This document shows positions 49,760 to 60,852 of a stretch of 64,000 bases of DNA, piece after piece. The position numbers and the translations under genes were made by a program. Position 1 is the first letter of the stretch, and every line of letters starts with the position of its first letter. The DNA comes from Ichthyophis bannanicus (Eukaryota; Chordata; Amphibia; Gymnophiona; Ichthyophiidae), in the NCBI GenBank assembly GCA_033557465.1, contig CM066033.1, forward strand, positions 906,342,808-906,406,807, in the 5' to 3' direction. Below the pieces are notes generated by a model. That model did not search any database. It was not told the origin of the DNA and worked only from the letters and a program-made list of their open reading frames with translations.

Positions 49760-51620
49760 ATGTCAAGAGTCAGGGATCCTAGACTGGAGTGCAGGTAAGG
49801 GCCATTCTCCTACGACAGTAGGCCCAGTGCACACCCCAGAGGTACCGGAGGTGCTTGAGAAAGGCGGAGGAGCAGGGAGAACCACAACTGCTGGGGCCAC
49901 CGAAGAGCCACCACTATCAAGGTGGCTCTGTCGAGCTGGACCTTGAACAGAGTCTTGGCAATCAGTGGTATGGGCGAGAAGGCTTAGAGAAGGCCTCCTG
50001 TCCACACATCCGCTGCCACCCGAGCAGCATATGGCTCCCTGGAGCAGAAGTGGAGAAGCTGAGCAATGGCTGGACTGGTGAAGAGGTCTATCTGCGGGAG
50101 CCCCCAGAAACAGAACAGCTGGCTGGCCACCTAGGAGAACAGCTGGCTGGCCACCTAGGAGAACAGCTGGCTGGCCACCTAGGAGAACAGCTGGCTGGCC
50201 ACCTAGGAGAACAGCTGGCTGGCCACCTAGGAGAACAGCTGGCTGGCCACCTAGGGGTCCAGCCACCACTTGTGCGGTTGAAGGACCAGCTGAGCTGGTC
50301 CACCAGGGTGTTGTCCTGGTCCAGGAGATAGCAGGATGCTCCTACAGGCAGTCTATCGCTGGTGAAGGAGCAGAGGCTCACCGTCTCTTGGCAAAGGAGG
50401 GATAACCTCATGCCTCTCTGCTTGATGATATATAAATCATTCCTACCTGGTTGTCAGTCTGCATTAGTACTGCTTGGTGCTGTAGGTGGTGGTGAAAGGC
50501 CCGGAGGGCCAGCGCTTTGGCTCGAAGCTCCAGCAGACTGATCTTCTGGAGGTTTTCCACCTGCGATCAATGGCCTTGAGTGCAGAGGTCGCTGCAATGG
50601 GCTCCCCAGCCCAGCTTAGCGGCATCCATGGTGAGGATTCTCAAGGGGGGGGGCCTGGAAGGAATTGGCCAGAGGATGGGTCACAACCACTCTGTTCCGC
50701 AATTGCCCTGTTGCTTGAGACCACTGAGAGCGGAGGGCCCTCTGAGCTGGCCACATATGCAGGCCAGTGTCTGGCGTGACATGCACCATGGAGGCCATGT
50801 GGCCCAGCAGGCGAAGCAGGAGGCAGGCAGGCTGATGCTGAGGAGTGACCCTGGACATTCCCAACAAGCGCAATGAGACGCTGGGCCCTGTCCGGAGGGA
50901 GAGAGGCCTTGGCCTGGATGGTGTCCAGCAGCGCCCAATAAACTCCAGGCATTGCGAGGAATGGGGATGGGACTTGGAGTAGTTTATGATGAAACCTAGG
51001 TGCTCCAGAACAAGGATGGTACGTGCTTCCACCTGATGGGCTTTGGTGACAGTGTTGCCCTTGATGAGGTCAGTCATCCAGGTAGGGAAAGACAAACACT
51101 CCCCGGACTCGCAGGAAAGCGGCGACCACCGCCAGACACTTGAGGAACACCCTCGGGGCAGAAGCCAGACCAAAGGGTAGGACCACGTACTGGTAGTAGC
51201 AGCCTCCTACCATAAAGTGTATGTACTGCCTGTGGTGGAGGTGGATGAGGATGTGTGTATATGCATCCTTTAGATCCAATGAGCATATCCAATCTCCCTA
51301 CCAGAGACAGGGCAGCAATGTTCCAAGGGAGAGCATCTTCAACTTCACCTTCACCAGGAACCGGTTGAAGTCCCACAGGTCTAGAATGGGCCAAAAGCCT
51401 CCGGTCCTTTTGGGCAACAGTAAGTAGCGGGAGTAGAACCCCTTGCCCCTGAGATGGGAGGGGACAGGTTCCACCGCTCTGTCAGCCAGAAGACTTGTGA
51501 GTTCCTGCTGAAGCAGGTCCCAGTGAAGGGGAGTCATAGGGGGTTCCCCTGGAAAGAACAATGGGGGTGTCTGCTCAAGGTGGAAGAGGTATCTCTCCTT
51601 CACCAACTGCAGGGCCCAGG
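49760..51620 (-). pseudogene. DIRS RT-RNase H (copy B3)
   Basis: RT pieces are GKGFYSRYLLLPKRTGGFWPILDLWDFN (about 51445-51360), LDMLIGSKGCIYTH or MDLKDAYTHILIHLHHRQYIHF (51279-51220; motif A kept), VVLPFGLASAPRVFLKCLAVVAAFL (51200-51120) and FVFPYLDD (51090). RNase H and post-RNase H pieces lie between 50600 and 49780. A 24-bp tandem repeat inserts six PRWPASCS-type units near 50113-50256. Several frameshifts separate the blocks. Confidence 0.75.
50113..50256. repeat. 24-bp tandem repeat, six units, inside RNase H-linked region
   Basis: GAACAGCTGGCTGGCCACCT followed by AGGA is repeated six times, starting at 50113, 50137, 50161, 50185, 50209 and 50233, almost without change. It keeps frame and encodes an 8-residue unit (PRWPASCS on one minus frame). 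The other DIRS copies have a single unit at this place. Confidence 0.95.
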
Positions 51621-53720
51621 TGTCTGTGGTTATGAGGGACCAGGCAGCATAAAATGCCAGATGTCCCCCCCCCCATGTGCTACGGGGCAGGATCTTTCGG
51701 GGGAGGAGAGGCTATGCCCAAGAAGTCAAAAGTCCCCTCTCCAGGTTGCACCAGAGGTGCGGTCTGGGGCCTGGAGGTCTCAGGCTTATGAGGGCCATGC
51801 ACTTATCCCACTGGCCTTGTTGGGGAGTTGGGAAGGCAGAGTACTGAGAATAGCTTCCGTAAGCCTTCCTGTTCTTCGGGTATAGGGGTTTTCTGCCTGA
51901 AGCCTTCCTTCGGGAAGGGTCAGCGGTCTTTTTGGAGAGCCTGGTCCTGGTCATGAACTCGGACTTCAGCTCGGCAGTCTTGTCCGTCATGGGCTTGCCG
52001 AAGAGATTCGCTCCCCGGCAAGGGACAGCGACCAACTTGTCCTGCACCCATTGCTCCAAGTAAGAAGACTGAAGCCAGGCCTGGTGTGGGCACTACTGCC
52101 CACCGCAGCTACTCTAGCTGCCGACTTGAAGCAGTCATAGGCTGCAGAAGTCAAATTTGGAGAACACCGACTGTGGAGATCAGGGTCCGGAACAGCTGAA
52201 GAGGCTCCTTGGAGAGGCCAGCCGAGAACCCAGCAAGTTCCCTTGCCAAGTCCAAGTACATGCTCATGTACAGCGGGGTAGGCCTGGATCAGACTGATGA
52301 GCATCGAGCCCTGGAAGCACTTCCTGCCCAGGGTATCCATGGTGTGGGTCTCCCTGCCAGGGGGCACCGAGGACTGCGTCTTCTGGCTCTTGAGCAGACG
52401 CATGGCTGACTCCACCACCATGGAGTTTCGAGGCAGCTGAGCTTTTTGGAAGCCAGGGCTCCGGCAGACTTGGTATATCGAGTCCAGCTGTCTGCTCACA
52501 ATGGGCACAGAGGCTGGAGGGGGGTCGCCCACATATGAAAGAGCAACTGTTACAGGCGGGCACTGGGTCTCCTTAGGGGGAACCTCATACTGGAGGATCT
52601 CTAGGTCCTCCGCCCAAGGCTCTTCCTCATTCCACATAACAGACAGTTCAGAAAGGCCAGGTCCTCAAGTCAAGTCCTGCGCCATGCCTTGGGAGGAAAA
52701 GGGTCTGAAGGGACTTTCCAGTGGATTCGTCATCCTCTGTTTCTCACTCTGACCCTGAGTCAGAGGAGATCTCAAGCATCCCAATGCCTCTGTGCTCCAA
52801 GCCAGAGATGCTGGCGGGGAAGTCCTCGGACCTGAGTGGGACTGGAACCGGTGTTGAGGGGTATCTCGAGGCTGGTGGCACTCGAGGATCGGCTCCACCT
52901 CCAGGGACTCCCTTGCCATAGAGGGGCTGGTGGTCGGGAGTAATAACCAGGAGGCACTGGGCAGCAAAGCCCACTGCTGGGCCAGGAAGGCAGACAAGCT
53001 GTGTTCCAGGGCTGCAATCCTGGCCTGAAGTCCAGAAGGCTCCACAGTCACCAGCACAGAGGACTTTTGGCCCATAGCTGGCACCAAAGGGGTGTCTTCG
53101 ATGAGCATGGCCTCTAAGGGCCGGGGCCGACCCCCAAACACCGATGGAGTCTTCTCCCGCCGGGGCAGCTTCGAGGACCGCTCCCAGCCATCACCCTCAG
53201 CCTTGTGTCAAGGGCTCTAAGGCCAGTGACCATGGGACTTATCCACGGGCCCGGACTCATCACCCGATGAGACCACTGATGACGTCCAACACTTTGAGGG
53301 ACGGACCTCCACAAGGGTGCCCCATTTCAATATCCTGTGACTGAGGATGTGCAGTCGCCATGCAAGGCAGAGGACTCTGTGGCAGCCCTCAAGAGCACTG
53401 GTCCCACAGAGAACTCTGGGGTTGAGTCAGTCTTGGGGAAAAAACTCCTCGTGCTACTTCTTATGGCTTCAGAGGGCTTTGGTGGTCAGTTGCTGGCAGA
53501 GACCACAAGCCGAAGTGTCATGGTCCGCCCTGAGGCACCAAAGGCAACAGTCATGTGGGTCCATGCACGACGGTTGCAGGGCTTGAAGCCACTGACCGAG
53601 GCCATAGCAGGGAATATGGCCCCCGTGAGGTCAAACTCTACTGGCCCAGCCAGAAAGGGCATGAAAACCTGCGCACCAGGAGAAAAATCTGAAGGAAAAA
53701 AAGAAGAACCCAAGGAATAA
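51620..53720 (-). pseudogene. DIRS gag-like protein (copy B3)
   Basis: Blocks from N- to C-terminus are a decayed first part (MASVSGFKPCNRRAWTHM, near 53610; most cysteines of the zinc cluster lost), ALEHSLSAFLAQQWALLPS (53020), RQLDSIYQVCRSPGFQKAQLPRNSMVVESAMRLLKSQKTQSSVPPGRETHTMDTLGRKCF (several blocks, 52490-52320), and the C-terminal LEQWVQDKLVAVPCRGANLFGKPMTDK and RRKASGRKPLYPKNRKAYG (52050-51860). Frames shift near 52250, 52090 and 52700. Confidence 0.75.
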
Positions 53721-53999
53721 CAGACACTGAAGCAAGCGGATCTGGGAAGCGAGAAGGGTACCAGTACGCAAACTGGAGAAAATAAATCGATCTGAAAACT
53801 GTCAGATGAGATCCGCGGAAAAAAGGAGACTGAGGCAAGATGGTATGCTTAGGCGGGTAAGGGACTACATATGCATGGAACATCTCCCAGAAGGCTTTCA
53901 AGCTAGGGAGAGGTTACCACGCGGGCTCAGTTTGTGCCGATGACATCCATATGTGAGGAATGACTGCCTGCTTGTTCCCAGAGAACTATCTATATTCGG

Positions 54000-54165
54000 A
54001 GTATTTGACGGAAGCCAGGTAATCTGTTAGCATGGCGTTTCTATGTAGGGATCTGTAGTAATCCAGCTTGTTCAGTTTTCCTTAATAGGTTTATGGATGT
54101 TCTAGGGCCACTGAAATATTTATGGTACTGTTCATTTCTGGCTAGGCTCCCTGTGTGAGTTTCAG
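54000..54165 (+). repeat. Unclassified dispersed repeat R, copy 2 (left part)
   Basis: AGGTAATCTGTTAGCATG, TGTAGGGATCTGTAGTAATC and CAGCTTGTTCAGTTTTC are parallel to copy 1 (41600-41690). The repeat stops at about 54165, where tandem arrays and an L2 intervene. It resumes at 59758. Confidence 0.6.
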
Positions 54166-54185
54166 GAGTTGATGCCGTTGATGCC

Positions 54186-54945
54186 GCTCTGCTTAGCTCC
54201 AGGAGGAGCTGAGCCATCTACCCGAGTCGAAGCCTCATCGAAGGGAGCCTGCCCTGCTCCAGAAGATCGGCGGCAAGAAAAGAGCAAGCCAGCTACAAAA
54301 GACCTTGCTGCACACAAAAGAGCTCTTCGGGGGAAGCTGCTTTTTGGCTCCACCCCTCCAGCAGCGTGTCTCAGAGCAGCTCTACCCAATCGGGGCACAG
54401 CTCTCCATTTAAAAGGAGAAGCCACAGGCACAGCATCCTCTCTTGCTCTGCTTAGCTCCAGGAGGAGCTGAGCCATCTACCCGAGTCGAAGCCTCATCGA
54501 AGGGAGCCTGCCCTGCTCCAGAAGATCGGCGGCAAGAAAAGAGCAAGCCAGCTACAAAAGACCCTGCTGCACACAAAAGAGCTCTTCGGGGGAAGCTGCT
54601 TTTTGGCTCCACCCCTCCAGCAGCGTGTCTCAGAGCAGCTCTACCCAATCGGGGCACAGCTCTCCATTTAAAAGGAGAAGCCACAGGCACAGCATCCTCT
54701 CTTGCTCTGCTTAGCTCCAGGAGGAGCTGAGCCATCTACCCGAGTCGAAGCCTCATCGAAGGGAGCCTGCCCTGCTCCAGAAGATCGGCGGCAAGAAAAG
54801 AGCAAGCCAGCTACAAAAGACCTTGCTGCACACAAAAGAGCTCTTCGGGGGAAGCTGCTTTTTGGCTCCACCCCTCCAGCAGCGTGTCTCAGAGCAGCTC
54901 TACCCAATCGGGGCACAGCTCTCCATTTAAAAGGAGAACGCCACA
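54186..54945. repeat. 259-bp tandem repeat, three near-identical units
   Basis: Units start at 54186, 54445 and 54704 (period exactly 259). They differ at only a few positions, for example CCTTGCTGC against CCCTGCTGC. Each unit begins GCTCTGCTTAGCTCCAGGAG and ends with CATTTAAAAGGAGAA, a TATA-like element near the unit boundary. GC-rich tail sequence with CGCGCAAGAGGGC repeats follows. The array is upstream of an L2 and could be a promoter array, but no proof is visible. Confidence 0.9.
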
Positions 54946-55470
54946 GGCGCACCCGCGCCTGAGGGCCGCGCAAGAGGGCCGCGCAAGAGGGCCCTTTGGC
55001 ACGGCCCTTAGGCAAAGGCACCCCCAAGATCGTCACAGAAACATAACAGAAAAAACGACGCTGAGACTACACCTCCCTCTTGGTACAGCTGAGCTCCCTC
55101 GGGGTCGAGCTCGCGTACAATCAAGGAACTGACAATCCACCAACTCACAGTGGAAACGCAGAATACCAACTCCGAAGACGCCGAACTGCCTAAAGAGCTG
55201 AAACTCTGGGGCACGTAAGTCACACTCATTTGAGTGATTTTTAAACTATCAACACTGCTTCATTACTTATATGAATTAACTGCACTCCTAACAATAATTG
55301 AATGTATAGTTCTGTTTAAATCATCTGATTGCAGCAGCACCACTCTCTACAGCTAGGATTATCCTCCTGCCTCTCATAAAAATACTAATTTAAAGGGTAG
55401 AAATTCATGTTTGGGACTAGAATCCAAGTTCAGTGTTGGGCACTCTAGTGACTAGTTCCCTCTGAATACT
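54946..55470. other. GC-rich then AT-rich non-coding stretch
   Basis: 54946-55030 has CpG-rich units (GAGGGCCGCGCAA twice). 55030-55230 is less rich and ends with CACGTAAGTCACAC, a possible splice donor. 55230-55470 is AT-rich without features. It may belong to the 5' region of a LINE; this is a guess. Confidence 0.35.
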
Positions 55471-55640
55471 GTTGTTAGCTTCCAGCGTTTACAGGCCATA
55501 TTAGGTATTACCATGTTTGTCCAGATCGATACTGTAAACCCAGGGATATGCCAGTGTTGTTAACTACCATCGTTTATAGGCCATATTTGGTATTACCATG
55601 TTTGTCCAGATTGATACCTTAAACCCAGAGATATGCCAGT
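55471..55640. repeat. 85-bp tandem duplication
   Basis: The unit starting GTTGTTAGCTTCCAGCG at 55471 recurs at 55556 as GTTGTTAACTACCATCG. Both contain GTATTACCATGTTTGTCCAG and end in GATATGCCAGT. About 85 to 90 percent identity by eye. Confidence 0.85.
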
Positions 55641-55679
55641 ACTGATGCTATGTTAGAGCAATGTCATCTTTAGCTAGAT

Positions 55680-55727
55680 AAGAACATAGGGACTTGGGAT
55701 GTACCATAGTGGGTCAGACCAAGAGTT
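55680..55727 (-). repeat. CR1 3'-end fragment
   Basis: AGAACATAGGGACTTGGG then GTACCATAGTGGGTCAGACC matches the terminal part of the CR1 3' UTR in this window, about 45 bp. Confidence 0.55.
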
Positions 55728-55733
55728 CATCAA

Positions 55734-56360
55734 CAGATCCAGCTGCACACACACGAAACAGGCTCCCTCCACGGGACAGGCTCCCGCACCGCGACAAACC
55801 CAGCTCCACATCCACGGGACAGACACCCGCAACAGGGCGACCACCACAGATCCGGCTCCACCTCCACGGGACAGGCTCCCTCCACGGGACAGGCTCCCGC
55901 ACCGCGACAGATCCAGCGTCACATCCACGGGACAGGCCCCCGCACCAAGACGACCGCCACAGATCCAGCTCCACATCCACGGGACAGGCTCCCTCCACGG
56001 GACAGGCTCCCGCACCGCGACAGACCCAGCTCCACATCCACGGGACAGGCCCCCGCACCAAGGCGACCAACACAGATCCAGCTCCACACACACGGGACAG
56101 GCTCCCTCCACGGGACAGGCTCCCGCACCAAGGCGTCCGCCACAGATCCAGCTCCACATCCACGGGACAGGCTCCCTCCACGGGACAGGCTCCCGCACCG
56201 CATCAGATCCAGCTCCACATCCAAGGGACAGGCTCCCTCCACGGGACAGGCTCCCGCACCGCAACAGATACAGCTTCACATCCAAGGGACAGGCTCCCTC
56301 CACGGGACAGGCTCCCGCACCGCAACAGATACAACTTCACATCCCCAGGACAAGCCCCTG
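55734..56360. repeat. GC-rich minisatellite, about 57-62-bp monomers in about 115-bp dimers
   Basis: Repeats of the blocks CCACGGGACAGGCTCCCTC, CCACGGGACAGGCTCCCGC and ACAGATCCAGCTCCACATCC. The longer period is about 114-115 bp (starts near 55734, 55848, 55963 and 56074); shorter monomers follow from about 56143 to 56360. All six frames are largely open because the array is GC-rich, so its long reading frames are not genes. It lies directly upstream of the L2 and could be its 5' region. Confidence 0.9.
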
Positions 56361-56451
56361 CAACAAGTACAGCTCTCCTCAAAAAAGCAAACAACAGACG
56401 AAAACCTAAGGACACAGGCGTCGCCCTATCAGAACATCACAAGCTATCAAC

Positions 56452-57675
56452 ATGCACACCACATACTTCCTCCCACTATACCTACTAGTCACACAACTCC
56501 TCCCACCAACTACACACCCCCACTACCCCCAAACAAACACACCATGGTACCCACCAACTGCACTGCCATATCTCGGTCCACAACACACACACAAAGAGAC
56601 ACTCGCAACCTCCCAAACAAAGAGACAAAACAGACACAAATCAAACCCCAACACCGGCCCTAAGGAAGCACAAGTCGCAACAACCTCTTCCACAAAGAAA
56701 ACATCAATTGAGCTCATAAACGCCAGATCCATCTGCAACAAGATACACACTCTGGTAGACCACATTGAAGAGCGACAGCCAGACATAATATGCATCACAG
56801 AGACATGGCTCAACCCTACCGACAGTGTACTACTCAACCAACTAGTACCGAACAACTACTCAGCATACAACTGCCCACGCATCCACAAGCGTGGAGGAGG
56901 AGTCCTAATAATAGCAAAAACAGAACTCAAGTTCAAGACACTGAATCTCACAGATACAAAGCAGTGTAACACAATTAGCATCAAGAACAAGAATATTGCA
57001 ATCTGCCTAACCTACAGAGCACCCCGTGCTCCACCCGACGAACTAGCCTTCATACTCGAAGAAGCCTGTGCCATAACGTCAAACAACAAACCAGCACTAC
57101 TAATCGGAGACTTCAACCTCAAGTCCGCCAATACAAAAGATGCAGAGGCCTTCCTTCAGGCAATGTCATCACTTCAATTCACACAGATAGTCAATGCACC
57201 CACACACAGACTAGGATCATCCCCAGACCTCATCTTCGCATCAAACTACCTAACTTCAAGAGACCTAATCTCTACACCCACCATCACCCCAGTACCATGG
57301 TCTGACCATTACTTAATCGAGACAAATCTGCAATCACAAGAAGACTGGACAAGCGAAAGAGCGACCTGCCCACACCACCAAAGACGATTCAAGTCCTTTG
57401 ACAAGGACGAATTCATCCAGGACACAATACAACACTTGAACATTGACTCAGAGGACCTGGAGGAACAAGTTTCCAACTGGAACAATGTCCTAGCTAACGC
57501 CGCCAAACCATCCGTTGACAGGACCAAGAAACAACACCACAACAAGAGACAAAACAAACCATGGTACTCAGCAAAAATACGACAGGAAAAGAGGGAGCTC
57601 AGGAAAATTGAACGGAAAAAACAAAACTACTTCCGACCAACATCTTTACCTAACAAAGCAAAAACAATACAATGA
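56452..57675 (+). pseudogene. L2 endonuclease part (frame ends at frameshift)
   Basis: The frame from ATG 56452 has a short hydrophobic start (FLPLYLLVTQLL), then a Thr/Lys/Pro-rich linker. From about residue 82 come endonuclease blocks: IELINARSICNKIHTLVDHI, DIICITETWLNP (about 112-123), GGGVLIIAKTELKFK, ICLTYRAPRAPPDELAF, LLIGDFNLKS, RLGSSPDLIFAS and PVPWSDHYLIETNL, all with their catalytic residues (Asn, Glu, Asp, Ser-Asp-His). The later part is linker and the frame ends at 57675. A shift around 57600-57660 moves the continuing protein into the next frame. L2 endonucleases nick host DNA for target-primed reverse transcription. Confidence 0.88.
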
Positions 57676-59488
57676 ACACATCAACCAATCAAAGAGAGAA
57701 TTCCACACAAACCTGATAAATTCTTCCATCAACAAACCCAGAGAACTTTTCGAAATAGTAAAAACCCTGACAAAAGAGCAAGCAGCAGAAAGAGAAATAC
57801 AAGTGGATCCACAGATATTCGCCGACCACATCAAAGACAAATTTCACTCCACAGAGCGCTCAACACCCAGTAGAACCAACAGAACGAACGTCCACCCCAA
57901 AACCTGGGGCACATTCCACTCACCCTCAAAAGAGCAGATATCAGACATCATCTCCACAATCAACACAAGCACTGCTCCTACAGACCCTTGCCCAGTGTCA
58001 TGGGTCAAAGCCACCAAAGCAAGCCTCATACCAAACATTCATAAAATGGTACACAACTCACTCACTCAAGGACTCATGCCACAGCAATTAAAGCTTGCCT
58101 CAGTAAGACCAATCACAAAGAAAACTTCTCTCGACAAAAAGGACCCAGCAGCATACCGACCAATCTCCAGCATACCCTTCCTCGCAAAAATAATCGAAAA
58201 GACGGTTCAACTACAACTTCAGGAACACATTGACGAACACGGAACTCTCGACGACAACCAACACGGATTTCGTCCCAACCATGGAGTCGAAACTCTCCTG
58301 ATCTACCTCTTCGACAGCATCATAAGAATAATTGACGACATCAGGAATGGAATTATAATGATCTTCATCGACATCTCCTCAGCGTTCGACACAGTTGATC
58401 ACAATATACTCCTGGAGAGACTGAAGAACACTGGTATACACGGTACCACTCTAAAATGGTTCCACTCGTACCTAACAGAAAGACAGCTACAGGTCAAGGT
58501 GGGACAGGACACCTCCCGGCCCATAAAAGTCCAACAAGGAGTACCACAAGGATCCGCACTCTCAGCACTCCTTTTTAACATCTACATCCAACCAATATGC
58601 AACATTATGAAAGAGAACAACATCCAATACACAATATACGCAGACGATATAATGGTATACTCCCCGATATCAATCGAAAACCCGGACTTCTCTAAGATAG
58701 CAGACTGCCTTACCCAAATGGCGAAGTGGTGCCAAAACAACAATCTAGCTATAAACTACAACAAGACTGAAGCTTTAATCATCACTCGAAACCAAAGCTT
58801 CACACACCCACCAAACATAAAGATACAAAGCACCACGATACCGATAAGATCGGAGGTGAGATACCTTGGGGTTACTCTGGACAGTAAACTCAACCTCAAA
58901 CCACACATAGACAAAACAATCCAAAAAGCATATTACAGGATGCGAATCATCAGGAGACTGAAACCACTCCTCGCTCCAGAACACTTCCGTACAGTCTGTC
59001 AAGCACTGATAACCCCAATACTGGACTTCTGCAATCCGATATACCTCGGACTACCAAAACAAGCTCTCAAACCACTACAGCTGGCACAAAACACTGCAGC
59101 TCGAATCATATCCGGAGCCGCAAGGCAGGAGCACATCACACCTACACTAAAGGACTTACACTGGCTCCCAATCATTGCTCGCATCAGATACAAGACTATC
59201 ATAAACCTATTTAAGATAAAAGAACACACATCAGCCAACAGCCTCCACCTGCTCATACAACCGGAAACCAGCGCACGTCCCAGAAGAAGTCAAACACGCA
59301 ACCGAGTCAGCACCCCAAATGAGTACAAGCACACACGCAAGGACACAACAGACAGAGCTCTCTCCATGGCTGCTCCAACAATATGGAACAATCTACCGGA
59401 CGATCTAAGGGCAACTCCAGACCTCAAAGACTTCAGAAAACAACTGAAAACCATGCTGTTCATAGAGCACTATGGTCACATCACATAA
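57515..59488 (+). pseudogene. L2 reverse transcriptase, 657-codon open frame
   Basis: The first 40 or so codons overlap the endonuclease frame and are probably not native. From about residue 45 it reads as the L2 linker (QYNEHINQSKREFHTNL), then SSIPFLAKIIEKTVQLQL, DDNQHGFRPNHGVETLL, IFIDISSAFDTVDHNILLERL (motif A), QQGVPQGSALSALLFNIYIQ, and YTIYADDIMVY (catalytic YADD, near residue 376). The C-terminal part has YLGVTLDSKLNLKPHI, RQEHITPTLKDLHWLPIIAR and MAAPTIWNNLPDDLR. No stop occurs before TAA at 59486. All RT motifs are complete, so only the frameshift upstream disables it, unless programmed frameshifting operates. Confidence 0.9.
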
Positions 59489-59724
59489 CCTAAGAGAATG
59501 GATAACAGCACTCCAATCCTCCCAAACAACTGAATATATATAAAATATGATTCTAGCACCACTGTAAATAGCCCACCCTGTATATAGCTCAAACAAATCA
59601 AGCACCCAACACATCCCTCACACAACTAAGTTTTATCCTCACTGCATGTACAACACACACACTTTACCTGATTGCTTGCTGTGATACCACCTTGATTATT
59701 AAGATAAGGCGGTTTAGAAATACT

Positions 59725-59756
<32 letters not shown>

Positions 59757-59757
59757 G

Positions 59758-60010
59758 TAGATTTTCTCCTATAGGTCCTCTGTGATTTTCCTAAAATTTT
59801 GTATTACTTCATAATATGCCCAGTACCCATGAAGGTTTATACTGCTGTTCTTGAGATGACACCAGAATTAGAAATTATTCTTTGTATGTTGAGTTCTATG
59901 GGAATTATCCTAGTTCTGCTCTGCACTGATTGTTGGGAGAGGGGTTTCTTTGGATGTAGAATATATGGATGTTCAAAAAGAAAAAAAGCAAGGACCATAG
60001 CAGTTCATTA
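59758..60010 (+). repeat. Unclassified dispersed repeat R, copy 2 (right part)
   Basis: TTTTGTATTACTTCATAATATG, TGCTGTTCTTGAGATGAC, and GGGAATTATCCTAGTTCTGC with TCTGCACTGATTG parallel copy 1 at 41845-41980. The position in R follows on from 54165. Confidence 0.6.
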
Positions 60011-60852
60011 GCTGTGCTAATTTTATTTTGGTGTTATAAATTGCACTGTGGTTCTTGCTTTTTTGTTTTAACTCTTTGTTGGGTGGATCACCGTGCATCT
60101 CCTTTGTTTTTTTGCAGAATATATATTTACAGTTAATACCATGCTGGCACAAGTATGCAGTATCAGGAGTCGATATGTTTTATATTAGATTTCTAGGCTA
60201 TATCAAATTAAACTGCATGCATATACATGCGTAAAAACAGCATTTCCAAAATAACGTTGCTTTCTTTATTCTGGGGGCAACTACCTAGCCAATGTTCTGA
60301 ATGTGGAAACCCCTTGTTCCCTAATTACAGCTTTGAGGTGGCCCCCTCATTTTGAGGTGCTGGGATGGGGTAGTTTCATTTCTTGCATTAGGCAGCAGAT
60401 TGTCTTGAGCTGCCCCTGTCCAGGAGGCACTGCAGCTCAAGTCAGATGAATAAACATTTATCAGGCAAGGAAAGAGCAGTACATCTGCTTATCCATCATA
60501 GAGGTGGAGGAGAACAACAACCTGCATACAAAATATGTAAGGTAGGTAGGGTAATAAGTGGCTTAGAGTATGTTCACCCTGGTGGCAAGTGCACACCTGT
60601 CAACATAAAAAAGATCTCTGTCACTTCTGCCCATCTCGATACTTACAGCTTTACTCAATGAAAAGTTGCCCCTTCCTCAATCTCAGCTATAGATTTTTCC
60701 TATCAAGGTTTTGCCATCTTTAACTCAGAGACTCCTATTTGTTTTTTATCTTGTGTCTTGAGTTGACTGTAAGCTCCAAGGAAGAGAAACATGTAAGAGT
60801 TTCTGCAAGTGCTGTGTGCATCTTGTAGTGCTAAACAAATATTATAATAGAA
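60011..60852. other. Gene-free stretch, no recognisable feature
   Basis: AT-rich DNA with short reading frames that match nothing I know. A short open frame near 60446-60661 lacks any conserved block. Confidence 0.5.

Larger units (their letters stand above)
48234..53986 (-). mobile_element. DIRS-B retrotransposon, copy B3, full-length but decayed
   Basis: 3' terminal repeat from GCATAGTTACTCACC (48234; core 48246-48258), ICR at about 48470-48570 (core 48506-48518), then recombinase, RNase H, RT and gag relics, and the 5' terminal repeat with GGGCTCAGTTTGTGCCGATG to 53986. About 5.75 kb, with no large insertion. Internal tandem expansion at 50113-50256. The 5' end adjoins repeat R. Confidence 0.85.
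56370..59757 (+). mobile_element. L2-type LINE, near full-length, with one frameshift
   Basis: Endonuclease and RT frames on the plus strand, a 3' UTR with a hairpin (ACCTTGATTA and AAGGCGGTTT near 59690-59717) and a tail of AAATAAATAAATAAA (59726-59757). Upstream is a minisatellite. Repeat R resumes immediately after the tail, so the element is inserted in R. It is less decayed than the other L2 copies, with one shift between endonuclease and RT. Confidence 0.88.

Noticed and set aside
50113..50256. CRISPR-like array
   Set aside because: 24-bp units are directly adjacent without spacers, and the DNA is eukaryotic.
54162..55036. Repeated about 100-codon frames at 54.2-55.0 kb on both strands
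   Set aside because: Each is a translation of the same 259-bp tandem unit, and no conserved protein feature is present.
55674..56488. Long frames (up to 264 codons) on both strands at 55.7-56.5 kb
   Set aside because: They are products of a GC-rich minisatellite; all frames are open and the translations are simple repeats.
60446..60661. 71-codon frame as a small host gene
   Set aside because: No conserved block, codon signal, Kozak context or neighbouring exon; chance length in AT-rich DNA.
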